Notes: generated by a model from the sequence alone, not told the origin. DNA of 64,000 nucleotides from Azospirillum sp. B21 (GCF_008364825.1 NZ_VTTO01000004.1:77202-141201); one strand, 5' to 3'; positions 9,970-18,796 are shown, numbered from the stretch's first letter. Translations and numbers: made by a program.

Positions 9970-10617
9970 TCAGGCGATGACCTTGTCCTTGAAGGCGCAG
10001 AGGTCGGCCACCGGGCAGATCGGACAGTCGGGCTTGCGGGCCTTGCAGACATAGCGGCCGTGCAGGATCAGCCAGTGATGGGCATGGCGGCGGTAGAGCT
10101 TCGGCACCGCCTTCAGCAGCTTGGCCTCCACCGCGTCCGGCGTCTTGCCGGGAGCAAGCCCGGTGCGGTTGCCGACGCGGAAGATGTGGGTGTCGACCGC
10201 GATCGTCTCCTCCCCGAAGGCGACGTTCAGGACGACGTTGGCGGTCTTGCGGCCGACGCCGGGAAGCTGTTCCAGCGCCTCTCGGTCGCGCGGCACCTCG
10301 CCGCCATGGCGTTCGATCAGCAGTTCCGACAGGCGAATGACGTTCTTGGCCTTGGTGTTGAACAGGCCGATCGTCTTGATGTACTGGCGCAACCCCTCCT
10401 CGCCCAGCGCCACCATCTGTTCGGGCGTGGTGACGATTTTGAACAGCGGGCCGGTGGCCTTGTTCACGCCGACGTCGGTCGCCTGGGCCGACAGCACGAC
10501 GGCGACCAGCAGCGTGTAAGGATTGACGTATTCCAGCTCGCTCCGGGGTTCCGGGTTGGCGGCGGACAGGCGGCGGAAGAATTCCTGGACGGCGGCGGGC
10601 TTCATGGCCGCCACCAT
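9970..10617 (-). CDS. nth: Endonuclease III
   Basis: A 215-residue bifunctional DNA glycosylase/AP lyase of base excision repair. The helix-hairpin-helix LPGVGRKTANVV carries catalytic K124, and catalytic D142 lies in AVDTHIFRV. The C-terminal [4Fe-4S] site is C191-x6-C198-x2-C201-x5-C207. It removes oxidised pyrimidines and nicks the abasic site. A second ATG at 10605 (MKPAAV) is an equally good start. It shares a terminator with the bactofilin gene. Confidence 0.95.
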   Translation of the reverse strand: MVAAMKPAAVQEFFRRLSAANPEPRSELEYVNPYTLLVAVVLSAQATDVGVNKATGPLFKIVTTPEQMVALGEEGLRQYIKTIGLFNTKAKNVIRLSELLIERHGGEVPRDREALEQLPGVGRKTANVVLNVAFGEETIAVDTHIFRVGNRTGLAPGKTPDAVEAKLLKAVPKLYRRHAHHWLILHGRYVCKARKPDCPICPVADLCAFKDKVIA

Positions 10618-10881
10618 AGCCGCAACGGCCGGGGTTGCGCCAGAGCCGGGGAAGCAAGGTGCCGGGATGCGGCGAACCGACCCAAACTGCAGCGCTGCAT
10701 CGCATTTTGCGACAGAAATGGAGAGAAATCACGCCAATCCAACAGAATTCGTCGCAGGAATGGCCCTTCTCCCCGGATCCAGCGGTGGCGTATGATTTGC
10801 TGGTCGGCAAGACACCGGCCGAACACCTCCGCTCGAGCCATGGATCTTCGTGGTTGTATTGCTCGGCCGGGATAAGGGTGT

Positions 10882-11364
10882 ATGGATATGACCGCTTCTT
10901 ATCTTGTGGAAGTCACGGACTGGGGACTGCACGTCCGGTTGCAGGGGTCGCTGTCGATCGACCAGCGCGATGCCGTAGCCCGCCAGGTGGAGGTGCAGTG
11001 CGCCAACCTGGACAGCCGCGGCACGCCATGGAGCAGCCTGATCGAGTTCGACCGTTTCGAAATCGACGACTTCCGACCCGAGATCGTCGTCGCCCTTATG
11101 AAGCTGGCCCGGCGCTGCGGCCAACTGCGCTGCGCGGTGGTGATGACCGACTGGCATTGGGCCTCGGTGATGGCCGATACGATGATCGCCGCCGGCACCG
11201 ACGATCAGGCACGGATCTTCGTTCAGGCGGCAGGCGATACCGCAGATGCGCTGGAAGAGGCTCCCGCCGACGGGATGCCGGCCGGCGATTTCACCAGGAT
11301 GGACAGCGCCATGGCCTGGGTGGTGCACGGCGGCGTGGTGCCGATGGTGTCGAAAGCGGCATAA
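10882..11364 (+). CDS. Hypothetical protein, STAS/SpoIIAA-like size and pattern
   Basis: A 160-residue soluble acidic protein. The order of strands and helices (VTDWGLHVRLQGSL, then SLIEFDRFEIDDF, then LRCAVVMTDWHWASVM) and the closing VHGG region recall the STAS/SpoIIAA-like fold, but no decisive motif is seen and I do not assign a function. Its own terminator follows, so it is monocistronic. The 264 bases upstream hold no recognisable gene. Confidence 0.55.
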   Translation: MDMTASYLVEVTDWGLHVRLQGSLSIDQRDAVARQVEVQCANLDSRGTPWSSLIEFDRFEIDDFRPEIVVALMKLARRCGQLRCAVVMTDWHWASVMADTMIAAGTDDQARIFVQAAGDTADALEEAPADGMPAGDFTRMDSAMAWVVHGGVVPMVSKAA

Positions 11365-11401
11365 CCCCGCCGTTCCAACACTTATTCGGCGGGGCGCTTT
11401 T
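11365..11401 (+). terminator. Rho-independent terminator
   Basis: CCCCGCC and GGCGGGG, 16 bases apart, followed by CGCTTTT. It starts directly after the stop of the 10882 gene. Confidence 0.7.
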
Positions 11402-11447
11402 CAGCGGGCGGTTTTCAGCGGCGCACCGGTCGTCTAGTATTGCCGCC

Positions 11448-12053
11448 ATGCCCATCGACATCTCCGACTCCCGGCCCGGCGACCAGCCCCCCGGCCGGCC
11501 GGACGGCCAGGCCGGCGACGCTCCCAAGGGGGATCACGCCGGCAGCGGTCCCGTGCGCGTGTTCTTCGATGCCATCCTCCATCCCCACCGCAGTCTGGGC
11601 CGCAACGGCTACCGGGCGGTGATGGCGGTGGTGATCCTGCTGAATCTGGTCGTCGCCGGCATCTTCGTCGCCAACGGCGCCTGGCCGGTGGTTCCCTTCT
11701 GCGGGCTGGACGTTCTGGCGCTGTGGCTTGCCTTCCGCGTCAGCTACCGCTCCGCCCGCCAGTATGAGCGGGTGCGGCTGACCGAAACCTCCCTGACGGT
11801 CCAGCGGGTTCACTGGAAGGCGCCGGAGCGGCGCTGGTCCTTCCATCCCCACTGGCTGCGGATCACCCACACCGAGCGCGCCGACCACGACCGCCGCGGT
11901 CCGGCCGGTCAGGTCACGCTGACCTCACATGGCCAGTCGGTGGGCGTCGGCAGCTTCCTGACGCCGGACGAGCGCTCAAGCTTCGCCCGCGCTCTGGACG
12001 ACGCGTTGCGCCGCTGGCGCCACCCGCCCTGCCCGCCGGCCCCGGCCGGGTAA
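11448..12053 (+). CDS. DUF2244 domain-containing membrane protein
   Basis: A 201-residue protein. A polar N-terminus of about 45 residues is followed by two adjacent membrane helices (about 63-80 and 86-104) and a C-terminal cytosolic beta-rich part with RVHWKAPERRWSFHPHWLRI, all characteristic of DUF2244, a family common in alphaproteobacteria near cytochrome c oxidase genes. Function unknown. Convergent with the MscS gene, with a strong terminator between. Confidence 0.78.
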   Translation: MPIDISDSRPGDQPPGRPDGQAGDAPKGDHAGSGPVRVFFDAILHPHRSLGRNGYRAVMAVVILLNLVVAGIFVANGAWPVVPFCGLDVLALWLAFRVSYRSARQYERVRLTETSLTVQRVHWKAPERRWSFHPHWLRITHTERADHDRRGPAGQVTLTSHGQSVGVGSFLTPDERSSFARALDDALRRWRHPPCPPAPAG

Positions 12054-12094
12054 GGATGTCGGGGAGCGAAGGCGACAAGGAAAAGGCACCAAAG

Positions 12095-12121
12095 AAAACG
12101 CCCGGCAGTGCCGGGCGTTTT
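12095..12121. terminator. Rho-independent terminator, bidirectional
   Basis: AAAACGCCCGGC and GCCGGGCGTTTT pair perfectly around a 3-base loop. It serves the convergent DUF2244 and MscS genes. Confidence 0.88.
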
Positions 12122-12146
12122 CCTGTCCCTGAGGCTGGAGTCCGCG

Positions 12147-14522
12147 TTACGACCCCTGGCTGAGCGCCTCCGCCAGCGCGCGGTCTTGCTGGTTCTGGCC
12201 GACGACCAGCTGCATCGACTGGGTCGGCATGGCGATGCCCAGTTCGTCGAACTTCTTCTTCAGCAGGCGGTTGAACTCGCGGCTCACTCCCCACTGACGG
12301 GTCGGGCGGGTCTTGAACTGGGCCAGGATGTTGATGCCGGTGTCGGACAGCTTGTCGACGCCCAGCACCTCCAGCGGGTTCAGGATATCGGCGGCGAACT
12401 GCGGCTGGGCCTGCACCTCGGCACCCGTCTCCTTCAGCACGGAGATGATGCGGTCGGGATCCTCGCGGTTGGACACCGTGACGGTGAACAGCGTGACCGA
12501 GAAGTCCTTGCTCATGTTCTTCACGGTGGTCACGGCGCTGAACGGCACGGAGTGGACGGCGCCGGCGCCGTCGCGCAGCCGGATCGAGCGGATCGAGATC
12601 GCCTCCACCGTGCCGGAATGGCCGCCGCCGACATCGACCACGTCGCCGACCGACACCGTGTCCTCGAACAGGATGAACAGGCCGGTGATGATGTCCTTGA
12701 CCAGCGTCTGCGATCCGAAACCGATGGCCAGACCGACGACACCGGCGCCGGCCAGCAGCGGTGCGATGTTGACGCCCAGTTCCGACAGGGTGATCAGCGA
12801 CACCATCGTCACCAGCAGGATCAGGAAGGCGTTGCGCAGCAGCGGCAGCAGCGTGCGCATGCGGGCGCTGCGTTCGATGCGGGTGCCGTTCTTGTCGGTG
12901 GCACGCAGCAGATGCTCGATCAGCGCGCTCACCACCTCCCAGGCGACGATGGCGCCGGCCAGCAGCAGGCCGATGGAGATGGTGCTGCCGACGATGCGGC
13001 GGCCAGCTGCGGATTCGACCAGCCCCAGCGTGTCGACGCCCCAGCCGTTCAGCGCCGCGCCCAGCGCCACCAGCCAGATGATGATCTTGCCGATGCGCTG
13101 GACGATCGGGAGATAGTGGAAGGCGCGGGTGTGCAGCTGCGGCAGGTTGCCGGCCAGATCGCGGTTCATCGTCAGGCCGCGGCGCAGCGCCCGGTTCAGC
13201 CCGCCGACCAGCAGCCGGGCCACCACCACCGCCACCACCGTCACCACGGTGCCGCGGGCCAGATATTCGAAGCCGCCGTAGACGTTCAGCACCCAGACGC
13301 CCAGCGTCACCACGACATAGAGGATGGCAAGGACGTGCCAGATCTCGGCGAAGCGGCGGCGCGCGGTGCGCAGGACCGCCCCCTGCCCTTCCGCCTCGCG
13401 CCGGGCGGTGGCCAGCGGGTCGCCGTCGCCCGACAGCGGGTTGCCGCGCATCCACTCGGCCACGGCGACGCGGTTCTGCAAAATCAGCACGATCGTCATG
13501 GCGGCAAGCACCACGCCCAGCAGCTTCAGCAGCGCGCCATAGGCACCCAGCGGCAGGCCGAGCACATAGGCGCCCTCCGCCAGGAAATAGCCGTAGACCG
13601 CGACCGCGATCAGGCGGCGCGACCAGACGTAACAGCGGCGCGCCCCGGTGTCGCTGGTCTGGACCAGCCGCAGGTTGGGCGCGTCGGGGGCGAAGGTCAT
13701 CCGCACCAGGATCAGCAGCGCCTGGGTGATGACGGTGGCGTTCACCACCGCCAGCGCCACCAGCCGCACCCGCGGCGCCGGTTCTGTCACCGACAGGATG
13801 GTGTAGGCGACGACGATGAAGCCGACGATCGGCGCCAGTTCCAGCACCGCGCGGCCGAGCAGCATGGGGATGCGCAGCAGGGCGGAGCCGACATGGCGGG
13901 AGGCCAGCGCATGGCGCGGCCGGGCGAGCAGCCAGGCGATGCCGCGGGCGGCAATGGCGCCGATGCCGAGGATCATCGCCAGCTGGACGGCAATTTGCAC
14001 CCAGCGCTCGCGCGCCATGTCGTCCTGCACCTGCCGCTGCACCCAGGACAGGGCCCCCGGCAGGTCGGCGAAGACGTTGGCGACCTGCACCAGCTGGCGG
14101 CTGACCACGTCCATGCGCGCCGCCAGGAAGGCCAGCGCCCGGGCGCCGATGGTCTGCGGCAGCGCCGATTCGCCCTCCGCCTCCTTGGCCTGGGCCAGCC
14201 CGCGCTGGGCGGTGATCAGGTTGCGCAGCTGCGTGACCAGCTGCGACCGGGCGTCCTGGTTCTCCAGCGTGCCGACCAGCGCCTCCAGCTGCTGCACGGT
14301 CGCCTCATCGACCACAACCGGGGCCGCAGCCGCGGGGGCGGGCGCGGCGGCGGGTGCCGGAACGGCGCCGGGCACGGGCGAGGCGGCCAGCGCGGCCGGC
14401 CCCGCTCCGGCCAGCAGGGCCGCGAGCAGCAGGACGGCAAGGCCGCCGGACAGGAACAAACGCCAAGCGCGTGCCCAAACGCGTGCAGGGGGGTTTGCGG
14501 CGGGCGTTGCAGACCGGATCAT
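12147..14522 (-). CDS. Large mechanosensitive channel, MscS family
   Basis: A 791-residue inner-membrane protein. After a signal-like hydrophobic N-terminus comes an Ala/Pro-rich stretch and a periplasmic helical region (about 60-160), then many membrane helices (about 160-520), then the MscS core. The pore helix and beta domain are seen around VVGLAIGFGSQTLVKDIITGLFILFEDTVSVGDVV. These channels open under membrane tension to release solutes on hypo-osmotic shock; the size and plan match the YbiO/MscM-type members. The ATG at 14522 is preferred to a TTG two codons upstream. Confidence 0.88.
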   Translation of the reverse strand: MIRSATPAANPPARVWARAWRLFLSGGLAVLLLAALLAGAGPAALAASPVPGAVPAPAAAPAPAAAAPVVVDEATVQQLEALVGTLENQDARSQLVTQLRNLITAQRGLAQAKEAEGESALPQTIGARALAFLAARMDVVSRQLVQVANVFADLPGALSWVQRQVQDDMARERWVQIAVQLAMILGIGAIAARGIAWLLARPRHALASRHVGSALLRIPMLLGRAVLELAPIVGFIVVAYTILSVTEPAPRVRLVALAVVNATVITQALLILVRMTFAPDAPNLRLVQTSDTGARRCYVWSRRLIAVAVYGYFLAEGAYVLGLPLGAYGALLKLLGVVLAAMTIVLILQNRVAVAEWMRGNPLSGDGDPLATARREAEGQGAVLRTARRRFAEIWHVLAILYVVVTLGVWVLNVYGGFEYLARGTVVTVVAVVVARLLVGGLNRALRRGLTMNRDLAGNLPQLHTRAFHYLPIVQRIGKIIIWLVALGAALNGWGVDTLGLVESAAGRRIVGSTISIGLLLAGAIVAWEVVSALIEHLLRATDKNGTRIERSARMRTLLPLLRNAFLILLVTMVSLITLSELGVNIAPLLAGAGVVGLAIGFGSQTLVKDIITGLFILFEDTVSVGDVVDVGGGHSGTVEAISIRSIRLRDGAGAVHSVPFSAVTTVKNMSKDFSVTLFTVTVSNREDPDRIISVLKETGAEVQAQPQFAADILNPLEVLGVDKLSDTGINILAQFKTRPTRQWGVSREFNRLLKKKFDELGIAMPTQSMQLVVGQNQQDRALAEALSQGS

Positions 14523-14734
14523 CGGCAAATCACTCGGGTGGTCATCGGGAAGCGGGCGGTATGGAACGGGGCGGCGGACTGCGGCCGGCCGGCACCCTGG
14601 CGTGGAACTGTGGCTCCAATATGCCGGGTTTCGGGAAGTTAGTTCTCCCGCTTCCGCTTGCCAACCCGACTGTCTGTTCCTTTTTTAAGCGGGACCCCTG
14701 CCGGACCGGCCGGACACGCAGAAGAGGACGAGCC

Positions 14735-15448
14735 ATGAGCGATACACCCCCCGACCCGGAGCGGACCACCGGATTGGAACCGGACCGGGAGGTCGGGCAG
14801 GAAGGCGCAATCCGCGACAAGCTGGTCGCCACGAAGGAGCAGTGGGCCCGCGACGGCCGCGCCCTGACCGGCCATGCCGCCGACCCGGCACGCGAGCGGC
14901 TGCCGCCCGGCCAGCGGCTTGTCACCGACTGGCCGGTGCTGGACCTGGGCATCACGCCGAAAGTGACGACGGCGAACTGGACGCTCGCGGTCGACGGGCT
15001 GGTGGAGAACCCGCTGTCCTGGAACTGGCAGGATTTCCAGGCCCAGCCTCAGGAGAGTTTCGTCTCCGACATCCACTGCGTCACCACTTGGTCGCGCTAC
15101 GACAACCGATGGGAGGGCGTCAGCGCCCGCCGCCTGCTGGAACTGGCCCGGCCGAAGCCGGAGGCGCACTTCGTCGTCTTCCATTCCTTCGACGGCTATA
15201 CCACCAACGTTGCCCTGTCCGATTTCGACGACGACGGCGTGCTGCTCGCCACGACCTGGGAAGGCCAGCCGATCAGCCGCGACCATGGCGGGCCGGTGCG
15301 CATCGTCCTGCCCAAGCTGTATTTCTGGAAGAGTGCGAAGTGGGTGAAGCGGATCGAGCTGCTGGCCGGCGACCGCAAAGGCTATTGGGAGGTCCGCGGC
15401 TACAACAACCACGCCGACCCGTGGCTGGAGGAGCGCTATTCCGACTGA
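14735..15448 (+). CDS. Sulfite oxidase-like molybdopterin oxidoreductase
   Basis: A 237-residue soluble protein with the oxidoreductase molybdopterin-binding domain over about residues 60-225. The likely Mo-ligating Cys is in SDIHCVTTWSRYDNRWEGV. Other family marks are KLYFWKSAKWVKRIEL and the C-terminal GYWEVRGYNNHADPW. There is no Tat signal and no heme or dimerisation domain, so it is the short cytosolic-type member; the substrate is unknown. AGAGGA precedes the ATG. It diverges from the MscS gene. Confidence 0.85.
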   Translation: MSDTPPDPERTTGLEPDREVGQEGAIRDKLVATKEQWARDGRALTGHAADPARERLPPGQRLVTDWPVLDLGITPKVTTANWTLAVDGLVENPLSWNWQDFQAQPQESFVSDIHCVTTWSRYDNRWEGVSARRLLELARPKPEAHFVVFHSFDGYTTNVALSDFDDDGVLLATTWEGQPISRDHGGPVRIVLPKLYFWKSAKWVKRIELLAGDRKGYWEVRGYNNHADPWLEERYSD

Positions 15449-15520
15449 CGCCGTGAAGCGGCTCTTCCCCCAAAAGCCACTTTCACCTTGCCGACGAAAC
15501 CGTTAAGGTGCGGCGCAAGT

Positions 15521-15597
15521 GGCCCCGTAGCTCATCAGGATAGAGCGCGAGTTTCCTAAACTTGAGGCAGCAGGTTCGAGTCCTGCCGGGGTCACCA
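15521..15597 (+). tRNA. tRNA-Arg (anticodon CCT)
   Basis: A full cloverleaf folds: acceptor GGCCCCG/CGGGGTC (one G-T pair), D stem GCTC/GAGC, anticodon stem CGAGT/ACTTG with loop TTCCTAA, and T arm GCAGG-TTCGAGT-CCTGC. The anticodon CCT (15555-15557) reads AGG. The 3' CCA is encoded. Confidence 0.97.
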
Positions 15598-15625
15598 CCA
15601 CCATTGCGGTTTCAGTGCGCAGCGA

Positions 15626-16108
15626 TCAATGCGCGACGATGGGGCAAACCGTCGCTCTCGTCGCCTTCGCCAGATCGGCCGGCGCCAGCACGATCTGCAG
15701 GCCGCGCCTGCCGCCATTCACCACCATTTCCGGCAGCGCTTCGGCGCTCGCGTCGATGAAGGTCGGCAGCGCCTTCTTCTGGCCCAGCGGGCTGATGCCG
15801 CCAACCAGGAAGCCCGTGGTCTTTTCCGCCAGCGCCGGGTCGGCAAGGTCGGCCTTCTTCGCCTTGGCCGCCGCGGCGATGGCCTTCAAATCCAGCTTGG
15901 CCGCGACCGGAATGACGGCGCAGGCCAGCGCCTTGGGCTCCAGCTGGACGATCAGGGTCTTGTAGACGATGGCGGGGTCGAGCCCGAGCGATTCGGCGGC
16001 GTGCAGGCCGATGGCGTCGGCCGACGGATCGTATTCGTACTCCATCAGCCGGAAGGCGACGCCCGCCGCCTTCACCGCGTTGACCGCCGGTGTCACCTTC
16101 GCCGCCAT
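15626..16108 (-). CDS. ybaK: YbaK-type aminoacyl-tRNA deacylase
   Basis: A 160-residue single-domain YbaK/EbsC protein, which hydrolyses mischarged Cys-tRNA(Pro) and similar substrates. Family marks are DPSADAIGLHAAESLGLDPAIVYKTLIV, the conserved Lys in KLDLKAIAAA, and GFLVGGISPLGQKKALPTFID. The ATG at 16108 was taken; a GTG lies three codons upstream. The gene converges with the tRNA-Arg gene. Confidence 0.9.
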   Translation of the reverse strand: MAAKVTPAVNAVKAAGVAFRLMEYEYDPSADAIGLHAAESLGLDPAIVYKTLIVQLEPKALACAVIPVAAKLDLKAIAAAAKAKKADLADPALAEKTTGFLVGGISPLGQKKALPTFIDASAEALPEMVVNGGRRGLQIVLAPADLAKATRATVCPIVAH

Positions 16109-16182
16109 GCCCCACACCGCTCACTGGAAAACAGCGACGGGAGCTTGGCAGGCGGCGTTGTGGGTGTAAAGCCCTCTGGACC

Positions 16183-16857
16183 TCACTCCATCCCGCGCGA
16201 GGACGGGTTGCCGATCATCGTCAGGAATTCGCGGCGGGTGGAGGGGTCGGTGCGGAAGGCGCCCAGCATGCGGCTGGTCACCATGGTCACGCCGGTCTTG
16301 TGCACGCCGCGGGTGGTCATGCACTGGTGCTGCGCCTCGACCACGACGGCGACGCCCTCGGGCTGAAGGACCTCGTCGATGGTGTTGGCGATCTGGGCCG
16401 TCATCTTCTCCTGGATCTGCAGGCGCTTGCCATAGGCCTCGACCAGCCGCGCCAGCTTGGAGATGCCGACGACGCGGCGGCGCGGCAGATAGGCGACATG
16501 CGCCTTGCCGATGATCGGCACCATGTGGTGCTCGCAGTAGGATTCCACCCTGATGTCACGCAGCACGACCATCTCGTCGTAGCCGTCGGTCTCCTCGAAG
16601 GTGCGCGACAGGATCTCCACCGGGTCGATGCCGTAGCCGGCGAAGAACTCCTCGTAGGAGCGGACGACGCGGTCGGGCGTGCCGACCAGACCCTCGCGCG
16701 CCGGATCGTCGCCGGCCCAGCGGATCAGGGTCCGCACGGCTTCCTCCGCTTCCGCGCGCGACGGACGGGCGACCGCCTCAGGGAGGGGACGGCCGGGGCC
16801 GCGAAGCACGTTGTCCACGCCCTGGGGCTTGACGAGCGGGGTCTTGGTAGCCGTCAC
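16183..16857 (-). CDS. folE: GTP cyclohydrolase I
   Basis: A 224-residue enzyme that converts GTP to dihydroneopterin triphosphate, the first step of folate synthesis. Zinc ligands are C108 and H111 in ESYCEHHM and C179 in QHQCMTTRG. The GTG at 16857 was chosen because AAGGA lies 7 bases upstream; an in-frame ATG at 16902 has no ribosome binding site and would translate that site. Upstream, at 16940-16966, is a direct repeat that may be regulatory. Confidence 0.94.
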   Translation of the reverse strand: MTATKTPLVKPQGVDNVLRGPGRPLPEAVARPSRAEAEEAVRTLIRWAGDDPAREGLVGTPDRVVRSYEEFFAGYGIDPVEILSRTFEETDGYDEMVVLRDIRVESYCEHHMVPIIGKAHVAYLPRRRVVGISKLARLVEAYGKRLQIQEKMTAQIANTIDEVLQPEGVAVVVEAQHQCMTTRGVHKTGVTMVTSRMLGAFRTDPSTRREFLTMIGNPSSRGME

Positions 16858-16902
16858 GGGAACATCCTTTCCATAACTGGGAAAACGCCCTGCATTGACC
16901 AT

Positions 16903-17243
16903 CGGTCGCGAACCGACGGCTGCCGCGCAACACGCCCATCGTGTCTAGCGTCACTCGTGTCTAGCGACATTACGGAGCCGAAGCCTCGGCGGATCAACCG
17001 AACGGCTCACAATACGAAAGGAACCGCGTATGACCGAAGCGGCGGCACCTATCGCCGCTTCCGTCGCCTGGAGCCTTTCGGAAATCCCTAGATGGGACCA
17101 ACCCTATGGCCTTCAAGCTATGGACAAAGTACGGGCAGCCATGCGGATTGTCAAAGCTGCGTGTGGAATTCTTCCAATATCCACACACATTCTATTGTAT
17201 TATTCGTCTGCATCGGAAACTGCCGGCCGGCGAGTTTCCCGTA
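16903..17243. other. Intergenic region folE-apaG with AT-rich island
   Basis: This stretch of about 340 bases has no certain gene. It holds the folE upstream repeats (16940-16966) and an island of low GC: 23 of 60 bases are G or C at 17161-17220, far below the rest of the window. A possible 58-codon ORF (17106-17282) lies on the island. Confidence 0.6.
16940..16966. repeat. Direct repeat upstream of folE
   Basis: CGTGTCTAGCG occurs twice, at 16940-16950 and 16956-16966, a 16-base period. It lies 83-110 bases upstream of the chosen folE start and could be a tandem regulator site. Confidence 0.4.
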
Positions 17244-17282
17244 TCAGTTCAGCTGCATCGGCTGGTGCGGGCTGTCGAGTGA
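17106..17282 (+). CDS. Possible small protein, 58 residues
   Basis: An ATG-to-TGA frame on an AT-rich island. The peptide starts [17 protein letters not shown] and is rich in aromatic and basic residues. It has only a weak ribosome binding site (GGGA) and overlaps the 3' end of apaG on the other strand by 39 bases. It may be a foreign remnant or no gene at all. Confidence 0.22.
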   Translation: MAFKLWTKYGQPCGLSKLRVEFFQYPHTFYCIIRLHRKLPAGEFPVSVQLHRLVRAVE

Positions 17283-17636
17283 GAAGGCGGGGATCGTCAC
17301 GTCGAAGGCGCGGCCGTCCGCTCCTTCCATGCCGTAGGTGCCGGCCATGATGCCGGACGGCGTGCCGAGCGGCGTGCCGCTGGTGTATTCGAAATGGTCG
17401 CCCGGCTCCAGGACCGGCTGCTCGCCGACCACGCCGGGACCCCGCACCTCCTGCACGCGGCCCATGGCGTCGGTGATGCGCCAGTGGCGGGTGCGCAGCT
17501 GCACCGTCTCGCTGCCCTCGTTCTCGATGCGGACATGATAGGCCCAGACGAAGCGGCCCTCGGCCGGAGCCGACTGGTCTTCCAGGAACACGGGCTGGAC
17601 GGTGACGCGGATGTCGTTGGTGACGGCGGTGTACAT
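17244..17636 (-). CDS. apaG: ApaG protein
   Basis: A 130-residue single-domain ApaG protein (immunoglobulin-like fold). Family marks are [12 protein letters not shown], the central [24 protein letters not shown], and the [25 protein letters not shown] segment. ApaG has been linked to cobalt and magnesium efflux and to nucleotide binding, but its role is not settled. The ATG at 17636 gives the normal family length. Confidence 0.92.
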   Translation of the reverse strand: MYTAVTNDIRVTVQPVFLEDQSAPAEGRFVWAYHVRIENEGSETVQLRTRHWRITDAMGRVQEVRGPGVVGEQPVLEPGDHFEYTSGTPLGTPSGIMAGTYGMEGADGRAFDVTIPAFSLDSPHQPMQLN

Positions 17637-17836
17637 GGCAGACGATCCTGGCAGACGTTCCGAAGACGACGCCGGCTGAAAAAGGGCCGGCGGCTGGGGA
17701 GTCCGGGTGGCTGGGCGGCGGTTCAGCGCAGAATAAAGTCGCCCTCCCCCACTGTCCAGAACCCGGCCGGACAATCCTGCGACATCCCCGCACTGGGTTG
17801 GATACAGTCATGCATCATCGCCGGGTCTCCACGGTC

Positions 17837-17865
17837 TTGCGACGGGGGGGCGACGATGATATATG
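17837..17865 (+). promoter_or_regulatory. Sigma-70-type promoter
   Basis: TTGCGA (17837-17842), a 17-base spacer, then TATATG (17860-17865). Transcription would start near 17872 and run through the structured leader into the GNAT gene. Confidence 0.55.
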
Positions 17866-17890
17866 CGCAAGTCCCAGCAACGGCCGAAGA

Positions 17891-18017
17891 GCCTTGTCCA
17901 TGTCTCGTTCGCACGCCCTTCGCATCCGACGACGGAGCCTCGCACCGCGCATTGCGGTTGCGGCCGTCCTTGGGTCGCGTGCGAACGCCAAAGGCACAAC
18001 GGGGATCTGACACCCCG
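17891..18017 (+). ncRNA. Structured leader or small RNA candidate
   Basis: Nested pairing forms a long rod. GCCTT (17891-95) pairs with AAGGC (17991-95). CGTTCGCACG (17906-15) pairs perfectly with CGTGCGAACG (17978-87). CGAC-GACGG (17927-35) pairs with CCGTC and GTCG (17964-77). ACCGC-gcatt-GCGGT (17944-58) closes the tip. A second hairpin, CGGGG/CCCCG (18000-18017), follows. It begins about 20 bases after a promoter and ends about 75 bases before the GNAT start. A 36-codon Arg-rich ORF (17900-18010) lies in it. I do not recognise it as a known RNA family. Confidence 0.4.
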
Positions 18018-18091
18018 GCCTTCCGGCGGCGGCGCGATCCGCCCTTCAGAAGCCTTCTGAGAAGACCTTCTTCCCGCCGGGAGCCCCACGC

Positions 18092-18796
18092 ATGATCATC
18101 ACCGTCGAAGAGCCGAAGCACGCCGCCGCCATCGAGGCCCTGCTGGACGCGTCGTTCGGCCCGGACCGCTTCACCAAGACCGCCTACCGGCTGCGCGACG
18201 GCGTCGACTCGATCCCCGCCCTGAACCTCGTCGCCATCGAGCATGACGAGCATGGGCGCGAGGTGGTGGTGGGCACCATCCGCTACTGGCCGATCCTGGT
18301 CGGCGGCACCGTCCAGTCCATCCTGCTCGGCCCCATCGCGGTCGCCGCCCACCTGCAGGGCAGCGGGCTGGGCAGCAAGATGATCCGGATGAGCCTGAAC
18401 AAGGCGGTGGCGCTGGGCCACAAGTCGGTGATCCTGGTCGGCGACGCCCCCTATTACGAGCGGTTCGGCTTCTCCCGCGCCCTGACGCTTGGCATGGAGA
18501 TGCCGGGTCCGGTCGACATGAACCGGCTGCTGGGACTGGAACTGGTCGAGGGCGCGCTGTCGGGTGCCGCCGGCATGATCGGCAAGCCGGAACCGGCCGA
18601 TGTCCAGGACTCCGCCATCGGCACCACTCCGGTGCTGGTGCAGGCCCTCGACATGCCGACCGGCATCCAGACGGGAGACACCCCCGTCCCTTTCAGTGCC
18701 CTGTTCAGCCGGACGGCGGCGGAGCGAATCTGGACTGACCGCGTGCGGCGGACCGACTGGTTCTGGCGCGGCGGACTGCAGGCCGGGGCGGCGTGA
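18092..18796 (+). CDS. GNAT N-acetyltransferase, YhbS type
   Basis: A 234-residue protein. The first 150 residues are a GNAT domain of the YhbS type: strand VVGTIRYWPI, then LGPIAVAAHLQGSGLGSKMIRMSL, the acetyl-CoA pyrophosphate loop (Q/R-x-x-G-x-G/A), and YYERFGFSRA. Residues 150-234 form a C-terminal extension seen in alphaproteobacterial members. The acceptor is unknown. The long structured leader upstream suggests post-transcriptional control, which is inference. Confidence 0.83.
   Translation: MIITVEEPKHAAAIEALLDASFGPDRFTKTAYRLRDGVDSIPALNLVAIEHDEHGREVVVGTIRYWPILVGGTVQSILLGPIAVAAHLQGSGLGSKMIRMSLNKAVALGHKSVILVGDAPYYERFGFSRALTLGMEMPGPVDMNRLLGLELVEGALSGAAGMIGKPEPADVQDSAIGTTPVLVQALDMPTGIQTGDTPVPFSALFSRTAAERIWTDRVRRTDWFWRGGLQAGAA

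Larger units (their letters stand above)
17637..18091. other. Divergent intergenic region apaG / GNAT gene
   Basis: These 455 bases contain no convincing protein gene. The right half has a good promoter (17837-17865) and a folded leader element (17891-18017), listed separately. A perfect short palindrome, CAGAAG-c-CTTCTG, lies near 18047-18059. The left half, next to apaG, shows nothing recognisable. Confidence 0.6.

Noticed and set aside
12108..14642. Long open frame (844 codons) on the plus strand
   Set aside because: It is antisense to the MscS gene and its translation is low-complexity His/Gln/Arg/Asp-rich, typical of GC-rich shadow frames.
17030..17350. 106-codon frame starting MTEAAAPIAAS
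   Set aside because: It has a fair ribosome binding site but runs antisense into apaG and becomes Arg/Ser-rich shadow sequence.
17891..18017. tmRNA, 6S RNA or SRP RNA at the folded element
   Set aside because: The expected tRNA-like ends, tag-peptide frame, 6S bubble sequences and SRP tetraloop core were not found.
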